NCBI GenBank assembly: GCA_006969385.1
Contig: CP030884.1
Location: 1,488,001-1,552,000, forward strand
DNA from: Planctomycetaceae bacterium
GTDB lineage: Bacteria; Planctomycetota; Phycisphaerae; UBA1845; UTPLA1
DNA: 64,000 bases
Direction: 5' to 3'
The notes under the pieces are model-generated. The model saw only the letters and a list, made by a program, of their open reading frames with translations. It was not told where the DNA came from and made no database searches. A program made the translations under genes and the position numbers. The first letter of the stretch is position 1. The number at the start of each line of letters is the position of its first letter. Positions 8,792 through 17,535 of the stretch are shown here, one piece after another.

Positions 8792-11032
8792 ATGCCGACG
8801 CGCCGCTTGAAATCGACGACTGTCTTTTTTTCTATTTGCCTGCTGACCGCTTCTCTCGCTCGGACGGCCTGGGCCGACTTGGCCAATCCCGGCTTTGAAG
8901 CCGATGGCGGCGGGATGAATGATTGGATGACATTCAATAACGAAATCCCTAACATCGTTATCGATAGCGGCACCGCACTGGAAGGGTCGAACGCCGTCAA
9001 GATGTTTGGTGGTTTTAACGGTCCATCCAACGTAACGGCGTTATACCAAGGGGTGAATACGGCGGGCGGTAACGTTTGGCGCGGCGCCTGTTATGTACGC
9101 CATAACAGTGGCGATAGCCTCGTGGGCACCGGCAACCGATTGGTCTTAAAGATCGAGTTCTACAGCGCCTTCGGTGGTGCTTACGGCAGTGCCGACTTTA
9201 TCGTCGAACACGAAATCCCCGTGCTCAATGCCGATTCACCGGAAGATCGTTGGCTCTACCGCACCTTTCAGGCAACTGCCCCGGCCAATGCCGTCGAGGC
9301 ACGTGTTTCGTTGGTCTTTATCCAACCCAACAACGAAGGCGGTGCCGCGTACATCGATGCCGTCACGTTGGAAAACCTCACCACGGATGCACCGCCCGCT
9401 TGGGATGTGATTTGGAACGACGAATTCAACGGTCCGACCGTCAACACCGATTTGTGGAACGTGGCCGACATTCATTACAACAAGAATAACGAACTGCAGT
9501 ATTACGCCCCCGACGATGTGTACATCCAAAACGGTAACCTCGTATTGCGCAGCCAGCAGCGACCTTACTGGGGTTTCGACGATCGCGGCGATTGGCGCTA
9601 TTTCGATTACACGTCAGGGTTGGTCGATACGCGCGGCAAATTCCCCTTTGTGTACGGTCGCGTGGATATCCGCGCGAAGCTACCCGGCACCAGAGGACTA
9701 TGGCCGGCGCATTGGATGCTCTCACAAACGGGCGCATGGCCGCCGGAAATCGACATCACGGAGATGACGGGTGACTTGCCGAACCGCATCGTGACCAGCT
9801 TGCACTGGGGACCGTTGCCGCCGGGAACGTATCCGTGGGATATCGGGCAGACGGCCAGTAGCGTGCATTGGGGGCCAGACTACACGCAAGGGTTCCACAA
9901 CTACTCAATGGAATGGTTGCCGGGCCTGCTCAATTTCTACATCGACGATACCGTGCGCTTCAGTGTGTCGCGCGACGAAATCCCCGACGAGACCATGTAT
10001 CTCATTCTCAACACGGCCGTGGGTGGCGACTGGCCCGGTTCGCCCGATGGCTCGACGATTCTGCCCCAGTTTCATGAGATTGATTATGTGCGCGTGTCGG
10101 TGCCGGCCGATCCGGGTTATGGCGTGGCGTCGTTTGTCGATCAGACGTCGGCCGGCGCAACAACCGACAGCACGATCGAAGCGGATGAGTATTCGACCAG
10201 CATCGCCGGTATCAATGACGGATTCGGTGATGTGATGGGGCAGAATTCGGAACTTAAGATCGAATCCAGCGGTGCCGGCGAACTGTTTATTGCCTTGCAG
10301 AGTGCGACGCTGTTGTCGCCCGCCGGTAGTGGTGGCGTCGTGATTTATATCGACTCGATCGGCGGTGGCGCCGTGTCCACGGCTGGTATCAATGGCAGCG
10401 CCGATTTGCAGCAGCGGCTCGCTTCCGGCACCGGCGCGGCCGGCGAGCGGGCGAAACTTTTCTTTTCACCCGGCTTCCGCGCCGACTACGCCGTGGTGAT
10501 GGGCCCGGCCCGCGCCATGGTCTACCTCATCTTCAATTCGCAACTGGTGCCATTGGGCGGCGCCCAGGTCAATGCGCCGCTCGATCTCGATGGTGGTACC
10601 GATTTTTCTTATCGCCTTGGTGCCGGCACCGAAGGCCTGCGTCAGCGCGAACTGCGCTTGCCGCTCAGTCGCGTCGGTATGCAACCGGGCGATGAATGTC
10701 ATCTGATGGCGACGTTGCTCGACGGCAGCAACGCGTTTCGGTCGAACGAATTTGTCGGCATTCATTCCGGCAATTGGTGGGACGGTCAAAACCCCGGCCA
10801 AGCCGATGTTGTACTCAAGCAGGGGGACTTCGTCACCTTTACGACAGCCATCTTGAGGGGTGACGTTAACACCGACGGAGCGGTAAATGGCTCGGACTTG
10901 CAGGAGTTTGTCGCAGCGCTGTTAGCGGCAGCACCATCGTGTGACGCACCCTGCTACAGCGATATGAACGGCGACGGCCTGACCAACCTCGCAGATGTGC
11001 CCTTGTTTGTGGAAGCGATGATCGGCGAGTAG
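8792..11032 (+). CDS. Secreted GH16 glucanase (laminarinase-like) with C-terminal dockerin
   Basis: GH16 enzymes hydrolyse beta-1,3 or beta-1,3/1,4 glucans. After a signal peptide ending around ARTAWA comes a beta-sandwich region (to about residue 185), then the catalytic domain starting WDVIWNDEFNGP. It contains the signature EIDITEM: Glu319 nucleophile, Asp321 and Glu324 acid/base. A second beta-rich module covers about 440-690, and the last ~55 residues form two Ca-binding dockerin-like repeats (DVNTDGAVNGSDL and DMNGDGLTNLADV) with a Cys pair between them. The ATG at 8792 is preceded by GAGGA with 9 nt spacing; the in-frame TTG at 8789 is less likely. Substrate is probably algal laminarin or a relative (inference). 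Confidence 0.9.
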   Translation: MPTRRLKSTTVFFSICLLTASLARTAWADLANPGFEADGGGMNDWMTFNNEIPNIVIDSGTALEGSNAVKMFGGFNGPSNVTALYQGVNTAGGNVWRGACYVRHNSGDSLVGTGNRLVLKIEFYSAFGGAYGSADFIVEHEIPVLNADSPEDRWLYRTFQATAPANAVEARVSLVFIQPNNEGGAAYIDAVTLENLTTDAPPAWDVIWNDEFNGPTVNTDLWNVADIHYNKNNELQYYAPDDVYIQNGNLVLRSQQRPYWGFDDRGDWRYFDYTSGLVDTRGKFPFVYGRVDIRAKLPGTRGLWPAHWMLSQTGAWPPEIDITEMTGDLPNRIVTSLHWGPLPPGTYPWDIGQTASSVHWGPDYTQGFHNYSMEWLPGLLNFYIDDTVRFSVSRDEIPDETMYLILNTAVGGDWPGSPDGSTILPQFHEIDYVRVSVPADPGYGVASFVDQTSAGATTDSTIEADEYSTSIAGINDGFGDVMGQNSELKIESSGAGELFIALQSATLLSPAGSGGVVIYIDSIGGGAVSTAGINGSADLQQRLASGTGAAGERAKLFFSPGFRADYAVVMGPARAMVYLIFNSQLVPLGGAQVNAPLDLDGGTDFSYRLGAGTEGLRQRELRLPLSRVGMQPGDECHLMATLLDGSNAFRSNEFVGIHSGNWWDGQNPGQADVVLKQGDFVTFTTAILRGDVNTDGAVNGSDLQEFVAALLAAAPSCDAPCYSDMNGDGLTNLADVPLFVEAMIGE

Positions 11033-11062
11033 TGGCGCGACTTCGATTCCTGCCAGCGTTCG

Positions 11063-11333
11063 ATACCGACCCAAACGAATAAAGACGGAATCTTATAGAT
11101 GCGTAACCGACCGCGTCATTGCCCAATCTAGCTGAAGGTCGACATAAGTCGCGCGCTGGCATGCCGACCTTGAGATTGGCTCGGCGGCAAGGTGTTTCCG
11201 CGCAAGGTTGCCACCCACTAAACGCACGACATTGTTTAGGTTGGGTCGGCATGGCACCCGCCCGGGTATTTCTGCGCGAGGTTGCCACTCCCTAAGCGTA
11301 CGACATTGTCTGGGTTGGGTCGGTATGGCACCC
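11063..11333. repeat. Dispersed inverted-repeat element, family 1, locus 2 (rearranged)
   Basis: Left unit degenerate (11063-11145), a spacer of only ~13 bp, then a full inverted unit (11159-11259) ending GGGTCGGCATGGCACCC. The right ~70 bp of that unit is repeated in tandem (11192-11261 and 11266-11335, period 74 bp) with about ten substitutions, nearly all transitions. It fills most of the gap between the convergent GH16 and fbp genes; nothing else is visible there. Confidence 0.7.
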
Positions 11334-11427
11334 GCGCTGCGCCATCGTCCATTCTTCGAAAGCGATCAATTTATCCAACACAGTCCCGACACGATGGCTT
11401 AATTTACATGGCAAGCGCAATATTTTT

Positions 11428-12477
11428 CTACCCTTCAACCAACGCCTCTTGCGCCGCGTGGCGATGCATAAACTCTTCTACCAGCTCCACTTCACCCTTG
11501 CTGCCCACCACCAGCGGCGTGCGCTCGTGTAGCGACTCGGGTTGTTTATCGAGGATGCGCTGCTTACCGTCCGTGGCTTTGCCGCCGGCTTGTTCGGCAA
11601 GGAAGGCGATCGGATTCGCTTCGTACATCAGGCGCAGCTTACCTTTAGGCGCTTTGCTGGTTGGCGGATACAGAAAGATGCCGCCGCGTAGCAACGTTCG
11701 GTGAAAATCGGCCACCAACGAACCGATGTAGCGCGCCGTGTATGGTCCGGCTTCTTTGGTCTTGCACCACTTCAGGTACTCTTGCACGCCGCGCGGGAAC
11801 GAGTTCCAGTTGCCTTCGTTGACGCTAAACATCTTGCCCGTTTCGGGCATCTTGACGTGCTCCTGCGCCAACACAAACGCGCCGACGGACGGGTCGAGCG
11901 TAAACATGTGCACGCCTTCGCCCGTTGTGTACGTCAATACCGTGCTGGAGCCGTAAACGATATAACCGGCGGCCAATTGCTTAACGCCCGGTTGCAAGAC
12001 ATCCATCAACGGGTCGGACCCATTAAAGTTGCTCGTGTCGCGCTCGTACACGGCGAAGATCGTTCCGACCGACACGTTTACATCGATATTGCTCGACCCA
12101 TCGAGCGGGTCGAAGATCACGATGTACTTACCGCGCGATCCGCGAATCACTTTCGGCTCGTCGAGTTCTTCCGACGCTAAGATGCCGACGTTTTCGCGAA
12201 AACCCAAACACTCTTCCAGCGTGCGGTTGGAGAGAATATCCAGCTTTTGTTGTTGCTCGCCGTGCAGGTTTACGTCGCCTGCTTCGCCCAGCACTTCGAT
12301 AATGCCGGCGCGGCGCACCTTCGCCGAAATGATACGCGCCGCCAACGTGATGCCCGACAGCAACCAACTGAACCCGCCCGTTGCCGTGGGGTGGTTGCGC
12401 TGCTGACTGATGATGTGTTCTTCCATCGTCACGAAGCGTCGATTCGATGGACCATCAATATTGTGCTCTAAATCCAC
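11428..12477 (-). CDS. fbp: Fructose-1,6-bisphosphatase class I
   Basis: Hydrolyses fructose-1,6-bisphosphate to fructose-6-phosphate in gluconeogenesis (cytosolic, Mg-dependent). The metal-binding core FDPLDGSSNID is intact, preceded by ILASEELDEP; further on, RYIGSLVADFHRTLLRGGIFLYP and KLRLMYEANPIAFLAEQAGG are the class I substrate-site segments. Length (349 residues) is normal. The frame opens at a GTG at 12486, but a GTG at 12477 sits 9 nt after GGAGGA, while the first overlaps that site, so 12477 is the better start. A TTGACA at 12652-12647 on this strand could be part of its promoter; its -10 is poor. Confidence 0.95.
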   Translation of the reverse strand: MDLEHNIDGPSNRRFVTMEEHIISQQRNHPTATGGFSWLLSGITLAARIISAKVRRAGIIEVLGEAGDVNLHGEQQQKLDILSNRTLEECLGFRENVGILASEELDEPKVIRGSRGKYIVIFDPLDGSSNIDVNVSVGTIFAVYERDTSNFNGSDPLMDVLQPGVKQLAAGYIVYGSSTVLTYTTGEGVHMFTLDPSVGAFVLAQEHVKMPETGKMFSVNEGNWNSFPRGVQEYLKWCKTKEAGPYTARYIGSLVADFHRTLLRGGIFLYPPTSKAPKGKLRLMYEANPIAFLAEQAGGKATDGKQRILDKQPESLHERTPLVVGSKGEVELVEEFMHRHAAQEALVEG

Positions 12478-12877
12478 GGGTATCACTCCTCCGTCGCTGG
12501 CCTATCACTGCATCGGAAAGCCTTCATGCTAACTTCATCATCGACCGGACCCAACCCATCCGACGAAACGCCCACCGCAGAAAATGCGCGGCCCATCGAA
12601 CGCGTTGCGCACACCCCTACGTTATCAATCCATCCAAAATAGCGGCTGTCAATCGACAGCAAAAGGAAATGAAAAAGACGAATGAAATCTGCGAACGTCC
12701 GAGTTTGGCCCGTCTCGGATTCATAATCAGTAAACCGTTTAAATAGCCTGCGAAACGATTGGACGGTGGTGGGTGCGTTATTTCACCGCGATGCGGAAGA
12801 TTGCACACCCGAATCGGGGGCAGACCGATTCACATGAATTTGATTGAGATCATGCCACCCGACAATTCGCTGCCGAC
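12478..12877. other. Intergenic region, fbp/prfA
   Basis: About 400 bp between two minus-strand genes. It should carry the fbp promoter; the best candidate is TTGACA (12652-12647, minus) with an imperfect -10 about 18 nt on. I see no supported ORF, RNA gene or clear terminator for prfA. Confidence 0.4.
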
Positions 12878-13969
12878 CTACGCATTCGCCAAGCGCTGCT
12901 GCCGATCCAAGGAGCGCAAGTCGGCGATCATCTGTTCCAAGTCGCCCGCGGAAATTTTTTCCAGCGAATAGTTCTTACCCACGCGGTGATCCGTGCAACG
13001 ATTCTGCGGGAAGTTATACGTGCGAATGCGCTGGCTGCGATCGCCGCTGCCGATCATCGTCTTGCGCGCACTATCGCGCTTGTTGCGTTCGATCGTGTCG
13101 TAATAGTCTTTTACCCGACTGGCCAGAATACGCCGACCCTTCGCGCGGTTCTTATGCTGGCTCTTTTCATCCTGCATCGACACGGTAATTCCCGTGGGGA
13201 TGTGATCGAGCTTGATGGCGCTGGCGACCTTATTCACGTTCTGCCCGCCGGGGCCGCTCGAGCGACTGACGTGTTCGATAACGTCTTTCTCCCAGTCGAT
13301 ATCGACATCAGCTTCTTCGACTTCGGGTAATACTGCGACTGTCGCGGCGGAGGTATGCACGCGGCCTTGCGTTTCCGTCACCGGTACGCGCTGCACGCGA
13401 TGGCCACCGGCCTCATAACCGAAGTGCGTTAACACGGCAGGACCGCGCACGGCGAAGACGACTTCTTTCAAACCGCCTTGCGTCGACGCGGATTCGTCAA
13501 GAACTTCCACCTTAAAGCCCTGCGACGCCGCGTAGCGTTGATAGATTTCCAACAAATCGGCCGCGAAGATCGCCGCTTCGTCGCCACCCGTACCGGCGCG
13601 CACTTCGACGATGACCGCATTCACATTGGCGTCGTCGCCGATGAGCAAACCATCGATCAGGTCGTCCATGATCGTATCGCGCTGCTCGGTCAGGTCGGGT
13701 AATTCCATTTCGGCGAGTTCTTGCAGCTCCTTATCGCCGTCGGCATCGTCGACGATCGATTGGTGTTCTTCGATCTGCTCGTTGAGTTTGCGATACTTCA
13801 CATACGGCACCACCATCCGCTTGAGGTTGGCATGCTCCATGCTCAGCTTCACCAAGCGATCCGAATCGGCCGCGACCTCGGGCGTGCCGAGCAGCTCACC
13901 GATCTCGTCGTAGCGTTTGGCCATGTCGTCGAGTTTTTTCAGGAACGCCGGCGTTAATATCGTTGACAT
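12878..13969 (-). CDS. prfA: Peptide chain release factor 1
   Basis: Recognises UAA/UAG in the ribosomal A site and triggers peptide release. The GGQ motif (residues 241-243, SSGPGGQNVN) is present. The codon-recognition region reads RVPVTETQGRVHTSAATVAV, which has the RF1-type P-x-T tripeptide (PVT rather than the common PAT) and not the RF2 SPF. The C-terminus RIRTYNFPQNRCTDHR is also family-typical. The longer frame begins at 14011, but ATG 13969 (MSTILTP) has AGGAAAG just upstream and matches the normal ~360-residue length. The ribosomal protein gene rpmE lies upstream on the same strand, a common pairing. Confidence 0.95.
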   Translation of the reverse strand: MSTILTPAFLKKLDDMAKRYDEIGELLGTPEVAADSDRLVKLSMEHANLKRMVVPYVKYRKLNEQIEEHQSIVDDADGDKELQELAEMELPDLTEQRDTIMDDLIDGLLIGDDANVNAVIVEVRAGTGGDEAAIFAADLLEIYQRYAASQGFKVEVLDESASTQGGLKEVVFAVRGPAVLTHFGYEAGGHRVQRVPVTETQGRVHTSAATVAVLPEVEEADVDIDWEKDVIEHVSRSSGPGGQNVNKVASAIKLDHIPTGITVSMQDEKSQHKNRAKGRRILASRVKDYYDTIERNKRDSARKTMIGSGDRSQRIRTYNFPQNRCTDHRVGKNYSLEKISAGDLEQMIADLRSLDRQQRLANA

Positions 13970-14102
13970 GTGCTTTCCTGCGCTGTGGCACCGGTTTGCA
14001 ACCGGTAACAATCTTACCCAAACACACTTAACCCCCGGCCAATGGCCGGGGGCTAAATCGCGAGGTGCAATGTTGTAACATCGAATACCAATAAACGTAC
14101 AA

Positions 14103-14145
14103 CGCCGTCGCCTGCCTTCGCAATATGCAAAGCCAGACGACGGCG
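14103..14145 (-). terminator. Possible hairpin after rpmE
   Basis: CGCCGTCGCCTG (14103-14114) pairs with CAGACGACGGCG (14134-14145) with one mismatch. It lies 23 nt beyond the rpmE stop on the minus strand, before prfA. There is no strong T-run, so termination or attenuation is uncertain. Confidence 0.35.
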
Positions 14146-14168
14146 CCTTGTGTGTCGAATCTCGTTAG

Positions 14169-14411
14169 CTACTCTTTGCCGGCAGCCTTCTTCTTCATGT
14201 TCTTGAAGTAATCGCCACCGAACTTCTTCTGGAATTTCTCAACGCGGCCCGCCGTATCGACGAACTTCTGCGTACCAGTAAAGAACGGATGACAGGCCGA
14301 GCAGATTTCGACCGTGATCTTCTCGACGGTGCTGCCGGTCGTAAACGTGTTGCCGCAACCGCAGCTTACGGTCGCTTCCGCAAAATATTTCGGGTGAATC
14401 TTTTCTTTCAT
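14169..14411 (-). CDS. rpmE: 50S ribosomal protein L31 (zinc-binding form)
   Basis: 80 residues of the L31 type A family, a protein of the large subunit that bridges to the small subunit head. It keeps the four-Cys zinc form: SCGCGNTF near residue 17 and [10 protein letters not shown] near residue 38. The C-terminus (EKFQKKFG..., Lys-rich) is normal. ATG 14411 has AGGAT 9 nt upstream. It is followed on the same strand by prfA. Confidence 0.96.
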   Translation of the reverse strand: MKEKIHPKYFAEATVSCGCGNTFTTGSTVEKITVEICSACHPFFTGTQKFVDTAGRVEKFQKKFGGDYFKNMKKKAAGKE

Positions 14412-14636
14412 CGTTGCTACATCCTGTTGGGCGAGCCCAGCCCGCCGGTCGCAATTGCTGAACGCCTCAGTCTAACGGTATTCCATAGAATCACAAGATT
14501 CATGCAAGCAAAGTTCGCATGCTCCCAAAAGACGCCACCGCCTCGATGACTACAGCCGCCATCAACCGCAAACCCCTACGAAGCCATAACTTATCGACAG
14601 GGCCGCCAGTGGGCACTCCGTGCGTATAATCTTCCC

Positions 14637-15173
14637 GTGACCGACCTACCGCCGGCCAATTCCGAATCCACGCTTTATACCGGGCGCAAATTTCGCGTCG
14701 TCCGGCGGGACGTGCACACAAGCGAGGGTCGCACCAGGGGCGTTGATATCATCCGCCATCCGGGGGCGGTGGTCATTCTGCCGCTGCTATCAGACGATGA
14801 GATCATCATGATCCGCAATTTCCGCTACACCCTCGACCGCGACGTTTGGGAACTGCCCGCCGGCACCCTCGACGTGGCCGGTGAGCCGCCGATCGACGCG
14901 GCGGCGCGCGAGTTAGCGGAGGAGGCGGGCTACCGCGCGAATCGGCTTGTGCCACTGTGCGCGATGCATCCGTCGCCGGGGTTTCTCGACGAGCGGATCG
15001 AAGCGTTCGTCGCGACCGGCCTGCAGCAAACGCGGCAACAGCTCGAACCGATCGAACGGATCACCGTCGAAGCCGTAAAATGGTCCGACGCGATTGAAAT
15101 GTGCCGCACCGGCGAAATCACGGACGCGAAGACGCAAGTCGCGTTGTTTCAGTGGCAGCTTGCCAATCGTTAA
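14637..15173 (+). CDS. Nudix hydrolase, ADP-ribose pyrophosphatase-like
   Basis: 178 residues similar to ADP-ribose/sugar-nucleotide pyrophosphatases: an N-terminal beta strand (YTGRKFRVVRRDV), then RNFRYTLDRDVWELPAGT just before the Nudix box. The box reads GTLDVAGEPPIDAAARELAEEAGY, with REL.EE.G intact; there is one more residue than usual between the first Gly and the first Glu (six rather than five), a small loop change. The start is GTG 14637; no strong ribosome-binding site is visible. Probably cytosolic housekeeping of ADP-ribose or nucleotide sugars. Confidence 0.85.
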   Translation: MTDLPPANSESTLYTGRKFRVVRRDVHTSEGRTRGVDIIRHPGAVVILPLLSDDEIIMIRNFRYTLDRDVWELPAGTLDVAGEPPIDAAARELAEEAGYRANRLVPLCAMHPSPGFLDERIEAFVATGLQQTRQQLEPIERITVEAVKWSDAIEMCRTGEITDAKTQVALFQWQLANR

Positions 15174-15225
15174 GGGTTGAGCCCTCGCCGGTCGGCGGCC
15201 CGAGTGCGAACCAAAGGATATTGCG

Positions 15226-16311
15226 ATGAGTTGGGAAGAAAGAGATTACGCTCGCTTCGGCCCGCAGGGTGGCACCGGCGGTTTTGGTATGTTTGCGTCG
15301 CGTGCGGGTACGAACTTCGGCGACAACCCGCTGAATTGGGCCCCGACGCTAGGCACGTTATTCGGAATCCGCGTGCGGCTCCATATCACGTTTATTCTTT
15401 ACATCGTTTTTGAACTGTTGCGATTCCAAGCCGGATTTACATTCATCCTGGGAAGCTTGGTGATTCTTTTCGGATCGGTTTTATTGCATGAATTCGGGCA
15501 CTGCTTTGCCGCGCGCGGCGTCGGTGGATCGGCGGATGATATTCTGATGTGGCCGCTCGGCGGACTGGCATCCGTCTCCGCACCGCGCCAACCGTGGCCA
15601 CAATTTATAACGGTCGTCTGCGGCCCGCTCGTCAATGTTGCGCTCTTCGTGGTCGCCGGAGGACTGTTGTTGGTCACGGGCGCACAATTCGTTGGGTTTA
15701 GCCTATTGCCCTTCCAATTCTTCGTGCCGCCCGTCGGATATCTCGGCAGTTTTCTTTACCTCACCTTTTCGATCAATCTTGCGCTGTTCATATTCAATCT
15801 ATTGCCCATGTACCCAATGGATGGTGGACGGATGTTGCACTGCGCCCTCTGGCACAAGATGGGTTACAAGCGCGGCACGATGATCACCACGACCGTCGGA
15901 ATGGTTGTGGCGATTCTTGTCGGCTTATACGCCTTGCTCAATCGACAATATTTCCTGATCGCCATCGCATTTATGGGCTATATCACCTGCTATCAAGAGC
16001 GTTTGCTCGCCAAGGCGGGATTCGGTAGCGATGAAAACGAATTCGGATACGACTTTTCCGGCGGTTATACGACCCTACAGGATGAGAAAAAAAGTCGCCC
16101 CGGTTTCTTTGCCCGTTGGAAGCAGCGGCGCATCGAAGGTCGCTGGCGCGACGAGCGCAGAAAAGCTCAGCACCTGCAAGATCAGGTCGACGCCATCCTC
16201 GAAAAGGTCAAACGCGACGGCATCAATAGCCTCAGCAATCGCGAAAAGAAAATGTTGGAAGAAGCCACCAAGCAGCAGAACTCAGCGGATCGACAGCATC
16301 GAGTGGGGTAG
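15226..16311 (+). CDS. Site-2 protease family (M50) membrane metallopeptidase
   Basis: Intramembrane zinc protease. HEFGH (His88, Glu89, His92) lies in a membrane segment and the third ligand is Asp199 in NLLPMYPMDGGR (N191-R202), both family-typical. About six hydrophobic segments span residues 45-250. The ~110-residue cytosolic tail is highly charged and ends with a helical motif (DAILEKVKRDGINSLSNREKKMLEEAT) of the kind seen at the C-terminus of many rhomboid-type membrane proteases (DUF6576-like, from memory). No PDZ domain is present. ATG 15226 has AAAGGA 7-8 nt upstream. Substrate unknown. Confidence 0.88.
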   Translation: MSWEERDYARFGPQGGTGGFGMFASRAGTNFGDNPLNWAPTLGTLFGIRVRLHITFILYIVFELLRFQAGFTFILGSLVILFGSVLLHEFGHCFAARGVGGSADDILMWPLGGLASVSAPRQPWPQFITVVCGPLVNVALFVVAGGLLLVTGAQFVGFSLLPFQFFVPPVGYLGSFLYLTFSINLALFIFNLLPMYPMDGGRMLHCALWHKMGYKRGTMITTTVGMVVAILVGLYALLNRQYFLIAIAFMGYITCYQERLLAKAGFGSDENEFGYDFSGGYTTLQDEKKSRPGFFARWKQRRIEGRWRDERRKAQHLQDQVDAILEKVKRDGINSLSNREKKMLEEATKQQNSADRQHRVG

Positions 16312-16480
16312 CGACAAACATCTCACGATAGCAAGGTCATGAACGGAGTAGATGGTGGTTTGGCTTGTCGGCGCCGTCGCGCTTCTTCGGCGACATCTCC
16401 GAATCGTCCACTCGATGATGTTGGCTTTCTATGCGTCGAACACGTTACAGAACACCGCATTCCTAAACATAACTGAAACG

Positions 16481-17197
16481 CTATGCCTGCTTCGATGGTT
16501 GCAGTGCCATCGGGTCGCGCGAGTCGAAGCCAACGACGAGATCTTGTGCCGGTTGTGACCCTTGTGCGCTGCGCGTTACGCGCGCCGGAACACCCACGAC
16601 GGTCGTCAATGCATCGACATCGCGAATAACCACCGCTCCCGCGCCGACCGTCGCGTCCATGCCGATGCGCACATTTTGAATCACCGTCGCGCCGATCCCC
16701 ACGAACGCGCCGGATTCGACGACGACGTGACCTGCCAAGCGCACGCCGGGGCAAACGTGCGTTGCCGTACCGATCATCGATTCGTGATCGACGATGCATC
16801 CGCTATTCAGAATGGCGTAGTCGCCGACTTGCACGTGCGCGCAGATGTTGGCGCCCGTCGCAATCACGACACCGCGACCGAGCGTGGCGGTCGAAGCGAT
16901 CTGCGCGGATGGATGAATGGCGTTGACGAGTTCGAAGCCCGATTGCTCGAGGATGCGCGCGATCTTGCGGCGAATACCGTTATCGCCGATGGCCACGACG
17001 GCGTGACGCACACCTTCGCGGCGCAGTTCGGGCAGGCGCGACAAATTGCCCAGTACGCGCACGCCGTCGACATGCCGCTGGGTAAGGTCGGGGTTGTTGT
17101 CGAGAAAGCCGACCGGCTCGAATTGTTGTTGCTGCAAGAGGATGTCGAGCACGACGCGCCCGTGACCACCGGCCCCGAAGATGATGATGGGTTGCAT
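16481..17197 (-). CDS. PglD/NeuD-like sugar O/N-acyltransferase
   Basis: Acyltransferases of this family acetylate an amino sugar or sialic-acid precursor on a nucleotide carrier. The N-terminus is a small Rossmann half (IIIFGAGGHGRVVLDIL, then VGFLDNNP); the C-terminal half is a left-handed beta-helix of hexapeptide repeats, with the usual central VDHES His. The upstream 47 codons of the open frame look non-coding; ATG 17197 has GGAGG with 8 nt spacing and begins exactly at the Rossmann strand, giving 238 residues. It is divergent from the Wza/exosortase locus and probably contributes a modified sugar to it (inference). Confidence 0.85.
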   Translation of the reverse strand: MQPIIIFGAGGHGRVVLDILLQQQQFEPVGFLDNNPDLTQRHVDGVRVLGNLSRLPELRREGVRHAVVAIGDNGIRRKIARILEQSGFELVNAIHPSAQIASTATLGRGVVIATGANICAHVQVGDYAILNSGCIVDHESMIGTATHVCPGVRLAGHVVVESGAFVGIGATVIQNVRIGMDATVGAGAVVIRDVDALTTVVGVPARVTRSAQGSQPAQDLVVGFDSRDPMALQPSKQA

Positions 17198-17535
17198 AGC
17201 GGCATCCTCCGTAAAGGGCCCGACATGACGACGAATCGGGCCGCATTGAGTTTCATCGTCGGTCGGTAGAGGCAGCCTGAACATCGAGTGGGCGAACTGG
17301 AGGGGCGGCGAATTTTGCGCTCGGTGATGGGGGTTCAATGCGACGAATCTCGGGCTGCCGCAGGATCGTGGTACCGATAATTTAGGGCCGGTAACTTATT
17401 GATATTCAACGGTTTAGCTTCTGACGACAGATTCTCGGTATTTGTAAGTTTTATCGGGGCAATCGAGGGACGATAACGCGAACAGAGCGATTCCGAATTT
17501 AACGCCACGCGATTGGTGGCGAAGGAGTGTCCACC

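Noticed and set aside
16562..17269. 235-residue plus-strand frame
   Set aside because: Antisense to the PglD-like gene, which has clear family motifs and a good ribosome-binding site.
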